From Tunturiibacter empetritectus (GTDB lineage Bacteria > Acidobacteriota > Terriglobia > Terriglobales > Acidobacteriaceae): a DNA stretch of 64,000 nt. Location of the stretch: assembly GCF_014201375.1 (NCBI RefSeq), contig NZ_JACHDZ010000002.1, positions 496,001 to 560,000 on the forward strand, given 5' to 3'. The position numbers and the translations under genes were made by a program. Shown piece after piece: positions 39,772-48,541 of this stretch (the first letter of the stretch is position 1; each line of letters opens with the position of its first letter). The notes under the pieces were generated by a model. The model ran no database searches. It worked only from the letters and a program-made list of their open reading frames with translations, and had not been told where the DNA came from.

Positions 39772-39868
39772 CGATCCTCTAACTGATTCCACGCTAAGCC
39801 CTCTGGCCTTCGATCGGCCGTAAGCCGCCGTAAGCTCGCCGTGATACTGCGAAGCTTCGTGGAGCATA

Positions 39869-41686
39869 ATGAATGCGGGAGAGAAGCAAGTGCCAACGTC
39901 GCCGTTGTCATCCGGAAAATCTCTCGCCAACTCTGCCGCCGACCCCGTGCCGGCGACGGCGGTTCGCGACCAATTGGCGCGGGTGGTGAATAGCCTTGGT
40001 TTCGTTTCGTCGGTCCGGTTATGTCGGTTTCTGACGCACATCGTGAATCGGACAATCGATGGAGATATCGATAGCCTCAAGGAGTTCTCGATTGCAATGG
40101 AGGTGTTCGACCGCACCTCGGAGTACGATCCGAACATCGACGCGATTGTTCGGGTCGAGGCTCGTCGTCTCAGAGCGAAGTTGAAGGCCTATTACGAGGA
40201 AGGGCAGGGTACGGTTGATCCGGTTCTGATTGGATTGCGGCCGGGCAGTTATGTCCCGGTCTTCCGCTGGCTTGACGCCCAACCGGCAAAGCATCGCGAC
40301 GAGATTGGCGCCGCACCGCCACCGGGCCGTATGTGCATTGCCGTGTTGCCGTTCGTGAACATGAGTCCAGAGCCGGAGCAGGACTATTTTTGCGACGGGA
40401 TCAGTGAAGAGATCACGAACTCGCTTACGCGGGTATCCGGTTTGAACGTGATCGCGCGGACATCGGCCTTTCACTTCAAGGGTGCCAACATCGATATCCG
40501 CGAAGTAGGGCAGCGTCTCGGCGCGAATCTTGTCATTGAAGGAAGCGTGAGGAAGTCCGGCGAACAGCTGCGGATCACTGCCCAGGCGATTCAGACCGAA
40601 TCGGGTCATCACATCTGGTCGGAGACGTTCCGTCGCGAGCTCCAGGACGTGTTTGTGATCCAGGAAGAGATTGCACAATCTGTTACGGATCTACTCAGGC
40701 TTCACATGCCGGAAGTACAAGGGCCAGCGCGACCCTCGGCTCCAGATCTTGACGCATATATAAGGTACCTGCGAGCTCGATTTCTGATTCACCAGCAGTC
40801 GCCTGAAACGTTGCACGCCGCCCTGGAGCAGCTCCGAGGGCTCACAGAGACTTATCCGAACTACGCTCTTGCTTACAGCGGCATGGCTGCGGCGAGCGGC
40901 CTTCTTGCCCAGTTCGGGATGGTCTCGGGCCGTGATGTGTATCCAGAAGTAAAAGCAAACGCAGAACGCGGATATGCGCTCGATCCTGAATCCGGTGACA
41001 CATGCACGGTGCTGGGCGCACTTCGTGCGTGGTTTGAGCATCGTTGGGATGAAGCCGAGAAACTGTATGACCGAGCGCTAAAATTACAACCCAGTCACGC
41101 GCCGGCGCATATGTTTCGTGGCATGGCCTTGTTGTGCCAGGGGGACATTAACGCGGCAGAGTCAGGACTTCGCCACTCGACTGAACTGGACCCGCTCTCG
41201 GCCAGCGATTGCGCGCGGATGGCTTATCTTCACTACGTAAAAGGAGACTACTCATCAGCCGCAGAGCATCTCCGAAAGTCTTTCGAACTGGACCGCGACT
41301 ATCCTGAAGCGCGATTGTATGAAGGACTCTTGCACTTCCAGCAGCAGCGTTACGACGCGGTGATACAGTGTCTCTCGCCGTCTGCCTCGCCATTGGATAT
41401 CGGTCTGCTTGCCGCAGCCCATGCCCGGGAAGGCAGCTTATCGCGCGCCGAAGAATGTGTCGAGAGACTGCGCCAATTCGCGGGGCGGCAATACGTCACT
41501 CCCCTGGCAGAAGGTTTCGCTGCAGTCGGGATGGAAGATTTCGATCTGGCGCTCCAGCGCCTGGACGAAGCGATCAACCACAAAACCAACTTCGTGAATC
41601 TGCTGGCGGTCGAGCCGTTTTTTCATCCTCTTCACCCTGACTGCAGGTTTGCCAAACTCATGAAAAAGCTGAACTTGTCGCACTGA
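39869..41686 (+). CDS. TolB-N-like/TPR signalling protein
   Basis: 605 residues. Residues of about 30-130 form an N-terminal module common in Acidobacteria (RLCRFLTHIVNRTIDGD, KEFSIAMEVFDR, IVRVEARRLRAKL, LRPGSYVPVF). Residues of about 150-275 are a TolB-N/FlgO-like domain (IAVLPFVNMSPEPEQDYFCDGISEEI, GANLVIEGSVRKSGEQLRIT, HIWSETF), and from about 300 to the end are TPRs. Unlike CadC relatives there is no obvious winged helix or membrane segment. Proteins like this are thought to be regulators or sensors, but the output is unknown. GGAG lies only four bases before the ATG. It is divergent from the pseudo-receiver gene and upstream of the efflux operon. Confidence 0.75.
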   Translation: MNAGEKQVPTSPLSSGKSLANSAADPVPATAVRDQLARVVNSLGFVSSVRLCRFLTHIVNRTIDGDIDSLKEFSIAMEVFDRTSEYDPNIDAIVRVEARRLRAKLKAYYEEGQGTVDPVLIGLRPGSYVPVFRWLDAQPAKHRDEIGAAPPPGRMCIAVLPFVNMSPEPEQDYFCDGISEEITNSLTRVSGLNVIARTSAFHFKGANIDIREVGQRLGANLVIEGSVRKSGEQLRITAQAIQTESGHHIWSETFRRELQDVFVIQEEIAQSVTDLLRLHMPEVQGPARPSAPDLDAYIRYLRARFLIHQQSPETLHAALEQLRGLTETYPNYALAYSGMAAASGLLAQFGMVSGRDVYPEVKANAERGYALDPESGDTCTVLGALRAWFEHRWDEAEKLYDRALKLQPSHAPAHMFRGMALLCQGDINAAESGLRHSTELDPLSASDCARMAYLHYVKGDYSSAAEHLRKSFELDRDYPEARLYEGLLHFQQQRYDAVIQCLSPSASPLDIGLLAAAHAREGSLSRAEECVERLRQFAGRQYVTPLAEGFAAVGMEDFDLALQRLDEAINHKTNFVNLLAVEPFFHPLHPDCRFAKLMKKLNLSH

Positions 41687-41710
41687 AGGTGCCGCAAGCA
41701 ATGCCGTTAG

Positions 41711-41742
41711 CTTACGTAGGGCTTACATAGGCCTTACGAGGC
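41711..41742 (+). promoter_or_regulatory. Triple CTTAC 11-bp repeat upstream of the efflux operon
   Basis: CTTACGTAGGG, CTTACATAGGC and CTTACGAGG begin at 41711, 41722 and 41733, exactly 11 bp apart, and end 41 bp before the tolC-like start codon. The phasing is that of an OmpR-type regulator site, but the core differs from the TTTCA family. No matching regulator gene is adjacent, unless the upstream TPR protein or a distant two-component system is responsible. Confidence 0.55.
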
Positions 41743-41782
41743 ATTACTCCCCCCGCTTCCGCGTTCGAGGCACCATTGCCTC

Positions 41783-43180
41783 ATGAAACGACGCACTCGA
41801 ACAACCTGCTTGGCCTTCACCCTGGGGACACTGGCGCTGCTGGCGCGAGGCCAGAATCTCGCACCTCTATCCCTCCCGCCCACGGTTGAACAGGTGGCGG
41901 GACAACAGTCAAACCTCCCTGAATTGACTCTCGAACAGGCCGTTGAACAGGCTATTGAGAACAACAGCAGCCTGAAGACCGCCAACCTCGATACACTCCG
42001 GGCCGCAGACGATCTGGCTGCGAATAAGACAAAACGTTTCGCGAATACGCAGGTCACTGCGCTCGGCGCCCAACTGGTTACGAAGCCATCGGTTACTTAC
42101 CCGGCGGGCTCGCTAGGGGTATACAGCGCGACCGGGCCGATCCCGGCGACGAATCAGAAAGTCGAGATCCCGCGAAAACCCGTAGGCATCGTGAATGTCT
42201 CGGTTGCCCAGCCTCTTTCGACGCAGTACCAGTTGCACTTGCAATTGAAAGCACTTGAGCTGGGGTTGGAAGGTACGCGCCAGGACCAGGTGAAAACGCG
42301 TCTGGAGGTGGTCGACCAGGTTCGACGTGCTTACTACGCGGTTGTCGAGACACAGAGCGCTTTGGATAGCCTTCAGGCGTCACTCCCTTACTACCGGGAG
42401 TCGCATCGTCTGGCATTAGTGAACCGCCGTAAAGAGACGATTCTCGAATCGGATTTGCTGAACGCCGATGCGCAGCTCTTGAACTTACAGAATGCCGTCA
42501 GCGATGCGAGCGACAGGGGCGCGTCGGCGAGCGAAAGATTGAACGATCTGATGGGCCGGGACGTACACACGCAGTTTCGGGTTGCGGCGATCGGTAATGC
42601 AGATACCGATCTCGCCACACCCGCAGCCATGGAAGCCCGCGCTCTCCAAAACCGGCCGGATCTGAAGAAGGCGAAACTTCAGGTGCAGCAAGCCAATTAT
42701 GATGCGCGGGCGAAGAAGGCTGAATATATCCCCGACGTGAGTCTGGCATTCAGTTACTACACAACCGCGAACTTCGAGAATGTTTTTCCAAGCAACGTTG
42801 GGACAGTGGGCCTGTCGCTTCGCTGGGAACCGTGGGACTGGGGACGCAGGCACCAGGAATACGAGGAAAAGCGAACCAAGGAAGAGGAGGCAAAGGTTGG
42901 AGTTGGCGCTACGGAACGCGCCGTTCTTCTGGAGGTGAGGAATGCGCGCCGGCAATTGGAGAACACTCGCCGGCAATTGACCCTCAGCGATGCAAGTGAA
43001 AGTGCGGCCCGGCAGAAGCTCAAAGAGTTGCAGGAGAAGGTGAAGCGCGAAGCGGCATTAAGCAGGGATTTATATCAAGCACAGTCGGATCTGGCTTCCG
43101 CGGACAGCCAACAGCAACAGGCTCTCACTGCTTTCTGGAAGGCAAGAGCCAATTTGAAAAAGGCGATAGGAGAAGAATGA
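41783..43180 (+). CDS. TolC-family outer-membrane efflux protein
   Basis: 465 residues with a signal peptide ending LLARGQ. Two TolC-type repeats are visible, beginning at ELTLEQAVEQAIENNSSLKT and at EARALQNRPDLKKAKLQVQQA, each followed by long coiled-coil helices; GLSLRWEPWDWGRR marks the second barrel strand region. It forms the trimeric outer-membrane tunnel of a tripartite efflux pump. The stop codon overlaps the adaptor start (ATGA), and the permease follows, so it is the first gene of a complete operon. The CTTAC repeat lies just upstream. Confidence 0.88.
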   Translation: MKRRTRTTCLAFTLGTLALLARGQNLAPLSLPPTVEQVAGQQSNLPELTLEQAVEQAIENNSSLKTANLDTLRAADDLAANKTKRFANTQVTALGAQLVTKPSVTYPAGSLGVYSATGPIPATNQKVEIPRKPVGIVNVSVAQPLSTQYQLHLQLKALELGLEGTRQDQVKTRLEVVDQVRRAYYAVVETQSALDSLQASLPYYRESHRLALVNRRKETILESDLLNADAQLLNLQNAVSDASDRGASASERLNDLMGRDVHTQFRVAAIGNADTDLATPAAMEARALQNRPDLKKAKLQVQQANYDARAKKAEYIPDVSLAFSYYTTANFENVFPSNVGTVGLSLRWEPWDWGRRHQEYEEKRTKEEEAKVGVGATERAVLLEVRNARRQLENTRRQLTLSDASESAARQKLKELQEKVKREAALSRDLYQAQSDLASADSQQQQALTAFWKARANLKKAIGEE

Positions 43181-44379
43181 TGCGTATCTCAATTGGAATT
43201 TTAAGTTTTGCTGCGTTTTCGGTTCTCGCCGGCTGCGCAAAGACGCAGAAGGCGGGGCCAGAGCCGGTTCCCGTTGTGGCGGAGATTGTGGCTACACAGC
43301 AGGTCCAACCCAGTTGGACTTACTCCGGCGAGATTCGTCCGGACACTGAGGTTCAACTGGCCTTCAAGGAACCCGGTTATATAGCCGCTCTGTATCGAGT
43401 GAAGGGCGTCGATGGTCGGATGCGTGACCTGCAAGTAGGCGACGAAATACCTGCCCGCGCCACACTGGCCCGACTGCGCAGCTCCGATTATGAGGCCTCG
43501 CTCAATTCCGCGGTCGGCCAGCAGCGCTCAGTGGAGGGTTCGCTCGATGTTTCGCAAGCGGAACTCAACCGAGCAAAGGCCGACCAGGCAAAGGCGGATC
43601 TTGATTTTGAGCGTGCACAAGCGCTCTATGCCGCCAAAGCAATGACTCGCCCGGATTACGATGCGGCGGTGGATCAGCACACCTCGGCGACCGCGAGTGT
43701 GGAAGCCGCTGTGCGTCAGATCGAAGCGCGCCGTGGGCAGTTGAGCGCAGCGTCGGCGCAGGCTGTCTTCGCGCGGATCAATCTTGGCGATACGAGCCTG
43801 AGCGCTCCCATGCCTGGAGTCATCGTCGAAAAGAGTGTGGAACCAGGCAGCCTCGTTGCTGCAGGGACAAGGGCATTCACGCTTGACGATACGCGCGTCG
43901 TGAAGGTGAACTTCGGAGCTCCCGACAGCATGCTGGCACACCTCAAGCTAGGAGCACCGGTGCCAGTGCAACTTGATGCATTGCAGGGGCGAACCTTCTC
44001 AGGGCAAATTACGGGAATCTCCGCCTCCGCCAACCGTGAGTCCCGGGTTTTCAACATCGAGGTTTCTCTCCCAAACCGGGATCGCCTGTTCAAGGTGGGC
44101 ATGATCGCCCGCATTCGTATAGAGCAAGCGAATACGCAAACTGTGCCTGTAGTACCACTGACTGCTTTGATGACCGCGGAATCCGGTTCGAATAACTATT
44201 CGGTCTTCACTGTAACGGAGCGCGATGGAAAGCAGTTTGCGCAATTGAAGAGCGTGAGGATTGGTGAAACCTTCGGCAAGTCGGTCGTCATCGACGAAGG
44301 GCTCACTCCCGGCGAACGAATCGTCGTCAACCGTACTAACCAGCTAAGCAACGGAAGCCTGATCCGGATGGTCAACTAG
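43177..44379 (+). CDS. RND efflux periplasmic adaptor lipoprotein
   Basis: 400 residues. The N-terminus has a lipobox LAGC with the lipidated Cys20. The membrane-fusion pattern follows: a barrel-sandwich start EIRPDTEVQLAFKEPGYIAAL, a coiled-coil hairpin rich in Ala/Gln/Lys (AELNRAKADQAKADLDFERAQ), LSAPMPGVIVEKSVEPGSLV and a beta-barrel domain. It links the outer-membrane protein and the RND pump in the periplasm. Start and stop are tightly packed: ATGA overlap with tolC and 11 bp to the permease. Confidence 0.88.
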   Translation: MMRISIGILSFAAFSVLAGCAKTQKAGPEPVPVVAEIVATQQVQPSWTYSGEIRPDTEVQLAFKEPGYIAALYRVKGVDGRMRDLQVGDEIPARATLARLRSSDYEASLNSAVGQQRSVEGSLDVSQAELNRAKADQAKADLDFERAQALYAAKAMTRPDYDAAVDQHTSATASVEAAVRQIEARRGQLSAASAQAVFARINLGDTSLSAPMPGVIVEKSVEPGSLVAAGTRAFTLDDTRVVKVNFGAPDSMLAHLKLGAPVPVQLDALQGRTFSGQITGISASANRESRVFNIEVSLPNRDRLFKVGMIARIRIEQANTQTVPVVPLTALMTAESGSNNYSVFTVTERDGKQFAQLKSVRIGETFGKSVVIDEGLTPGERIVVNRTNQLSNGSLIRMVN

Positions 44380-44390
44380 GAGACGCAGCA

Positions 44391-47300
44391 ATGACACACG
44401 CACAGAATGAGCAGTCCACGAACAAGAAACAGAATCTCGCCCGCTTCTTCCTCGAACAGCGACACATCGCATGGGTTTCTCTCGCGGTTGCGCTCCTCTG
44501 GGGAATCTACGGACTATTGAAGATGCCGCAACGGAAAGACCCGGACATTCCCGTGCGCCAGGCGATGATTGTCGTGCCCTGGCAGGGAACATCGTCCGAG
44601 CAGGTAGAGCAGTTGGTGACTAGAAAAGTCGAACAAGCGCTCGCCTCAAACCAGTGGGTGACGGAGATCAAAAGCGCCTCCCGGACCGGTTCGGCGATGG
44701 TCCAATTCGAGCTGGCTGAAAAGGGAAAGTACGACCGGGACAAGGAACTGGACGACGTCAAGATCAGGCTGGACGCTATCCACGACCTTCCCCAGGGAGC
44801 GGGGCCCATTCTGTACATCAAGGACTTCGGGGATACGTCCGCATTGATGCTCACAGTGGCCAGTCCGCCGGCGGACCCAGCCCAGGTCGCCGGGATGAGC
44901 AAGCTCGTCGAGACACAGATCCGGCAGGTCCGGAGTGGCTTGGATGCGCATGCCGGGTCACGGCGTTCCATCGTTGTGGTCTTTCCAAAGTCTATCGATA
45001 GCGACGAAGTTGAGCGCAAGTTGTCCTTCGTGACCCGAGACATGGCAGCCCAGCATCTATGTTCCGATGTGCGAGTGTTTTCGGGAGCTGGGTTCACAGG
45101 GGTGGACCTGGCTACGAATCTCAGCACTTCCGATCTGCAGTCGGCCTTGAGGAAGTTCGCAAATCAGGATCTGCAAACCGACGAGCTTCATCCCGATGCG
45201 TGGAAACCTGCGATCATCGACGAACCTGCAAACACTACCGCAGCCCTTCAGGCCGTGGCCGGTGATAAATACACTTATCGCGACCTGGACGACTTTACCG
45301 ATACCCTTCAACGGAGCCTCAAGACGCTGCCGATCGTGGCGAAGGCGGAACGTTCCGGGGTACTGGATGAGAACCTCTTTCTGAATTTCTCGCAGCAGCG
45401 TCTGGCGCAATACAAGCTAAGGCCGGCGGATCTTTCCAATATCCTGGCGGCCCGGAATCTCCCGGAGAGCGGCCAAACGATCAATGCACGCGGACGCACG
45501 GTTAGCGTCAACACCACAGGCGAGTTCAAGAGCATCGACGATCTGCGGAATGTAGTGATAGGCACGTCGCAGAACGGAACGCCGCTTTACTTGCGGGATC
45601 TCGTGGACATCGACAGGGGATACGAGAATCCCCCTTCGTTCCTGAACCGGTACACGCGCCGCGACGAAAACGGCAGATGGATCACGACACGCGCGATTAC
45701 GCTCTCGGTCCAGATGAAGAAGGGGGAACAGATCGGATCTTTTGGAAAACAGGTTGACGCCAATCTGGAGAACGTCAGGAAAACATTGCCGGCCGATCTG
45801 GTGCTGGCCAGGACCTCAGACCAGCCCCTGCAGGTACACGACAGCATTGAGCTCTTCAGCCACAGTTTGATCGAGGCGCTGGTGCTGGTGGTCGTCGTGG
45901 CTTTGATTGGCTTCTGGAGCTGGCGGACAGCCATTCTGATTGCAGTTTCCATGCCGATTACGCTCGCGATCACGTTCGGCGTCATCAGCACGCTCGGGAT
46001 CGATCTGCAACAGGTCTCGATCGCTTCGCTGATCATCGCGCTTGGACTATTGGTCGATGTACCGGTGGTGTCCGGCGACGCTATCGTGCGCGAACTGGGC
46101 GCCGGGCAGCCACGGTCCGTCGCCGCGTGGCTCGGACCAACGAAGCTATTCAAGACGATGGCGTTTGCGACCGTCACGAATATCGTCTCCTATCTCCCAT
46201 TTCTGCTGTTGCCCGGAGATACAGGGAAATTCCTATACAGTCTGCCTATCGTCATCAGTTGTTCGCTGCTGGCGGCCCTGCTCGTCTCCATGACCTTTGT
46301 GCCGCTCATCAGCTCGTTTCTCTTGCAAAGCCAAATCGAAACCCCAATTGAGGAGAGGCGGCAGCGTGGGTTCACGGGCTGGTATTTCCGAACGGCAAAG
46401 AAGGCGATTGAAGACAGAAAGCTGTGCCTCGCGGGCTCGCTTGTCCTGCTGATAGCGGGCGGCGTTGTCTTCTCCAGGCTGAAACCGCAGTTCTTTCCAA
46501 AGGATCTTCAATACTTTTCTTACATCGACGTGTGGCTGCCTGAAGACACTCCCGCGAGCGCGACCAGCACCGCCGCTCAGCAGGTGGAATCTATCACCCG
46601 CCGAGTAGCGGAAGAGTACGGCAAAAGCCACCCAGAGCATGGACACCCGAAGGATGTGTTGCAATCGATGACCACGTTCGTGGGCGGGGGCGGTCCGCGC
46701 TTCTGGAGCAGCGCCACACCTGAGGACAGGCAAACCAACTATGCTCAGGTGATTCTACGAACGAAAGACAATCATGATACGACCCCTCTGCTTGCCCTTT
46801 TACAGCCGGAACTGGACAGGCAAATTCCTGGAGCAATCATCGATACGAGGACCCTCGAAACGGGCAAGCCGGTTGGAATTCCAATTCAGGTCAGAATCTC
46901 CGGCGAAGATCTGCCACGTCTCAGAGCGGAAGCCGAACAGCTGAAGCAAATCTTTCGCGACATCCCCATCGCCGCCAGAGTTCGAGACGATTGGGGCGAG
47001 CCGAGTGCGAGAGAAGTGGTGCACGTCGATGCGGACCGGGCAAACCTAGCGCACGTCACAAACGCAGATGTCTCCGATTCCGTCGGTGCGGCTCTTCATG
47101 GCATTACGGCTGGAGTTTTGAGAGATGGCAACAAGCAGGTTCCGATTGTTGGACGCATGCAGATGGAAGAGAGGTCCCAACTCTTCGATCTGCGCAGTCT
47201 ATACGTCTTCTCGCGCCAAGACACCCCTCCAGTGCCTCTCGATCAGGTGGCGACGACTGCCCTGAGTCCGGTAACGCCTAAAATCCGACGCTTCGATCAG

Positions 47301-48029
47301 TACCGCACGATTACTGTGCAGTGTTGGCCTACGCAGGGGCATTTACCTTCGGAGGTAATCGCAGCGGCGATGCCAAAGCTGGAGGCATTCCAGAAGCAGC
47401 TTCCCGACGGGTTCATATTCCGCTTCGCAGGCGAGCAAAAAGAGCAGGTCAGCGGCTTTGCTGATCTCACTACGGTGCTGCTCATTTGCGTTAGCGCCAT
47501 TTACCTGGCACTCCTCGCACAGTTCAAGAATGCCTTCAAACCCCTCATCGTGTTTGCTGCCATTCCGTACGGCGTTGTCGGTGCAATCTTCTCACTCGCC
47601 ATTATGGGCCAGCCCTTTGGATTTATGGCGTTCCTTGGGATCATCAGTCTCATTGGCGTCATTGTGAGCCACATCATTGTGCTGTTTGAATTTATCGAGG
47701 AGCGACGAGAAGAGGGCGAGGACTTGGAGTTGGCGCTGATCGATGCCGGCATCCTGCGTTTGCGGCCAGTGATGATCACGGTTGCGGCCACAGTGATTGC
47801 GCTGTTTCCGCTGGCTGCACACGGCGGCCCGCTTTGGGAGCCTCTTTGCTATGCGCAGATTGGGGGGCTGACGATCGCTACTTTCGTGACGCTTCTGCTC
47901 GTTCCCGTCCTCTATTCCTACGTCGTGCTGGATCTGAAGTTGATCCGTTGGGAACAAACGGAGCCCACGGCTCCGGCTGCTTCAGAGAAACCGGCAGAGA
48001 TGCCCGCAATATCGGGGGTGCATGCGTGA
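44391..48029 (+). CDS. RND-family efflux permease
   Basis: 1212 residues, longer than the usual 1020-1060. The layout is standard: TM1 (WVSLAVALLWGIYGLL), a large periplasmic domain, TM2-6 (ALVLVVVVALIGFWSW, ITLAITFGVISTLGIDLQQVS), a second periplasmic domain and the C-terminal membrane block (GFMAFLGIISLIGVIVSHIIVLFEFIEERREEG). It exports drugs, solvents or similar compounds using the proton gradient. In TM4 the proton-relay pair normally reading Asp-Asp is Asp556-Val557 (GLLVDVPVVSGDAI). The stop overlaps the start of the next gene (GTGA). Substrate unknown. Confidence 0.88.
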   Translation: MTHAQNEQSTNKKQNLARFFLEQRHIAWVSLAVALLWGIYGLLKMPQRKDPDIPVRQAMIVVPWQGTSSEQVEQLVTRKVEQALASNQWVTEIKSASRTGSAMVQFELAEKGKYDRDKELDDVKIRLDAIHDLPQGAGPILYIKDFGDTSALMLTVASPPADPAQVAGMSKLVETQIRQVRSGLDAHAGSRRSIVVVFPKSIDSDEVERKLSFVTRDMAAQHLCSDVRVFSGAGFTGVDLATNLSTSDLQSALRKFANQDLQTDELHPDAWKPAIIDEPANTTAALQAVAGDKYTYRDLDDFTDTLQRSLKTLPIVAKAERSGVLDENLFLNFSQQRLAQYKLRPADLSNILAARNLPESGQTINARGRTVSVNTTGEFKSIDDLRNVVIGTSQNGTPLYLRDLVDIDRGYENPPSFLNRYTRRDENGRWITTRAITLSVQMKKGEQIGSFGKQVDANLENVRKTLPADLVLARTSDQPLQVHDSIELFSHSLIEALVLVVVVALIGFWSWRTAILIAVSMPITLAITFGVISTLGIDLQQVSIASLIIALGLLVDVPVVSGDAIVRELGAGQPRSVAAWLGPTKLFKTMAFATVTNIVSYLPFLLLPGDTGKFLYSLPIVISCSLLAALLVSMTFVPLISSFLLQSQIETPIEERRQRGFTGWYFRTAKKAIEDRKLCLAGSLVLLIAGGVVFSRLKPQFFPKDLQYFSYIDVWLPEDTPASATSTAAQQVESITRRVAEEYGKSHPEHGHPKDVLQSMTTFVGGGGPRFWSSATPEDRQTNYAQVILRTKDNHDTTPLLALLQPELDRQIPGAIIDTRTLETGKPVGIPIQVRISGEDLPRLRAEAEQLKQIFRDIPIAARVRDDWGEPSAREVVHVDADRANLAHVTNADVSDSVGAALHGITAGVLRDGNKQVPIVGRMQMEERSQLFDLRSLYVFSRQDTPPVPLDQVATTALSPVTPKIRRFDQYRTITVQCWPTQGHLPSEVIAAAMPKLEAFQKQLPDGFIFRFAGEQKEQVSGFADLTTVLLICVSAIYLALLAQFKNAFKPLIVFAAIPYGVVGAIFSLAIMGQPFGFMAFLGIISLIGVIVSHIIVLFEFIEERREEGEDLELALIDAGILRLRPVMITVAATVIALFPLAAHGGPLWEPLCYAQIGGLTIATFVTLLLVPVLYSYVVLDLKLIRWEQTEPTAPAASEKPAEMPAISGVHA

Positions 48030-48541
48030 CTGATATGAACTTTGGGCACATCATCCAATACGCAACATTATTGTCGCTTCTGATGGGAGGTCTCGGTGTG
48101 GTTGTCGCGGTCCTAAATCACCGCGAGCAGGTGAAGACGCAGATCTTCCTGGCAATGTCTGCCCAGTATGACGAACTGTTGAAGAACTCTTCGGCGGCAT
48201 TCTGGCTGAGCGTGCCAGTTGGAACGGAACTTCCTGAGCGGACGGACGATTTAACCATCTCAATGTTGCGATTCTGCACGCTGGTTTCATTAACCTATCT
48301 TCTTTTCTGCGAACGTCGCATACCAAAACGAATGTGGGAGTTGATGTTCCGTTCCGCTGAGCGGAGGTTCCGCAGTTCCTTATTTGTGCGTGAGTGGGAG
48401 CATGTGAGAACTGAATTCGAAGCATTTCCGGAGTTCATCGATCTTGTTGCTTCAGTGCATCATATGCCGCCCCATATTGAAAGGCTCGGCCCTGGACCAG
48501 TGTTACCCGCACAGAAAGAAGGACACCAGCTGCCATGTTGA
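48026..48541 (+). CDS. Small membrane-anchored protein of unknown function
   Basis: 171 residues from GTG at 48026, whose GTGA overlaps the permease stop; an ATG at 48035 is the alternative. One membrane segment is near residues 8-28 (IIQYATLLSLLMGGLGVVVAV), followed by a soluble part rich in aromatic and charged residues (HREQVKTQIFLAMSAQYDELL, RFCTLVSLTYLLFCERRIPKRMW). I do not recognise the family. It overlaps the downstream cNMP/thioredoxin-reductase gene by 7 bp, so five genes from tolC onward are almost certainly one transcript. It may be an accessory of the pump or a membrane partner for the flavoprotein. Confidence 0.65.
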   Translation: MTDMNFGHIIQYATLLSLLMGGLGVVVAVLNHREQVKTQIFLAMSAQYDELLKNSSAAFWLSVPVGTELPERTDDLTISMLRFCTLVSLTYLLFCERRIPKRMWELMFRSAERRFRSSLFVREWEHVRTEFEAFPEFIDLVASVHHMPPHIERLGPGPVLPAQKEGHQLPC

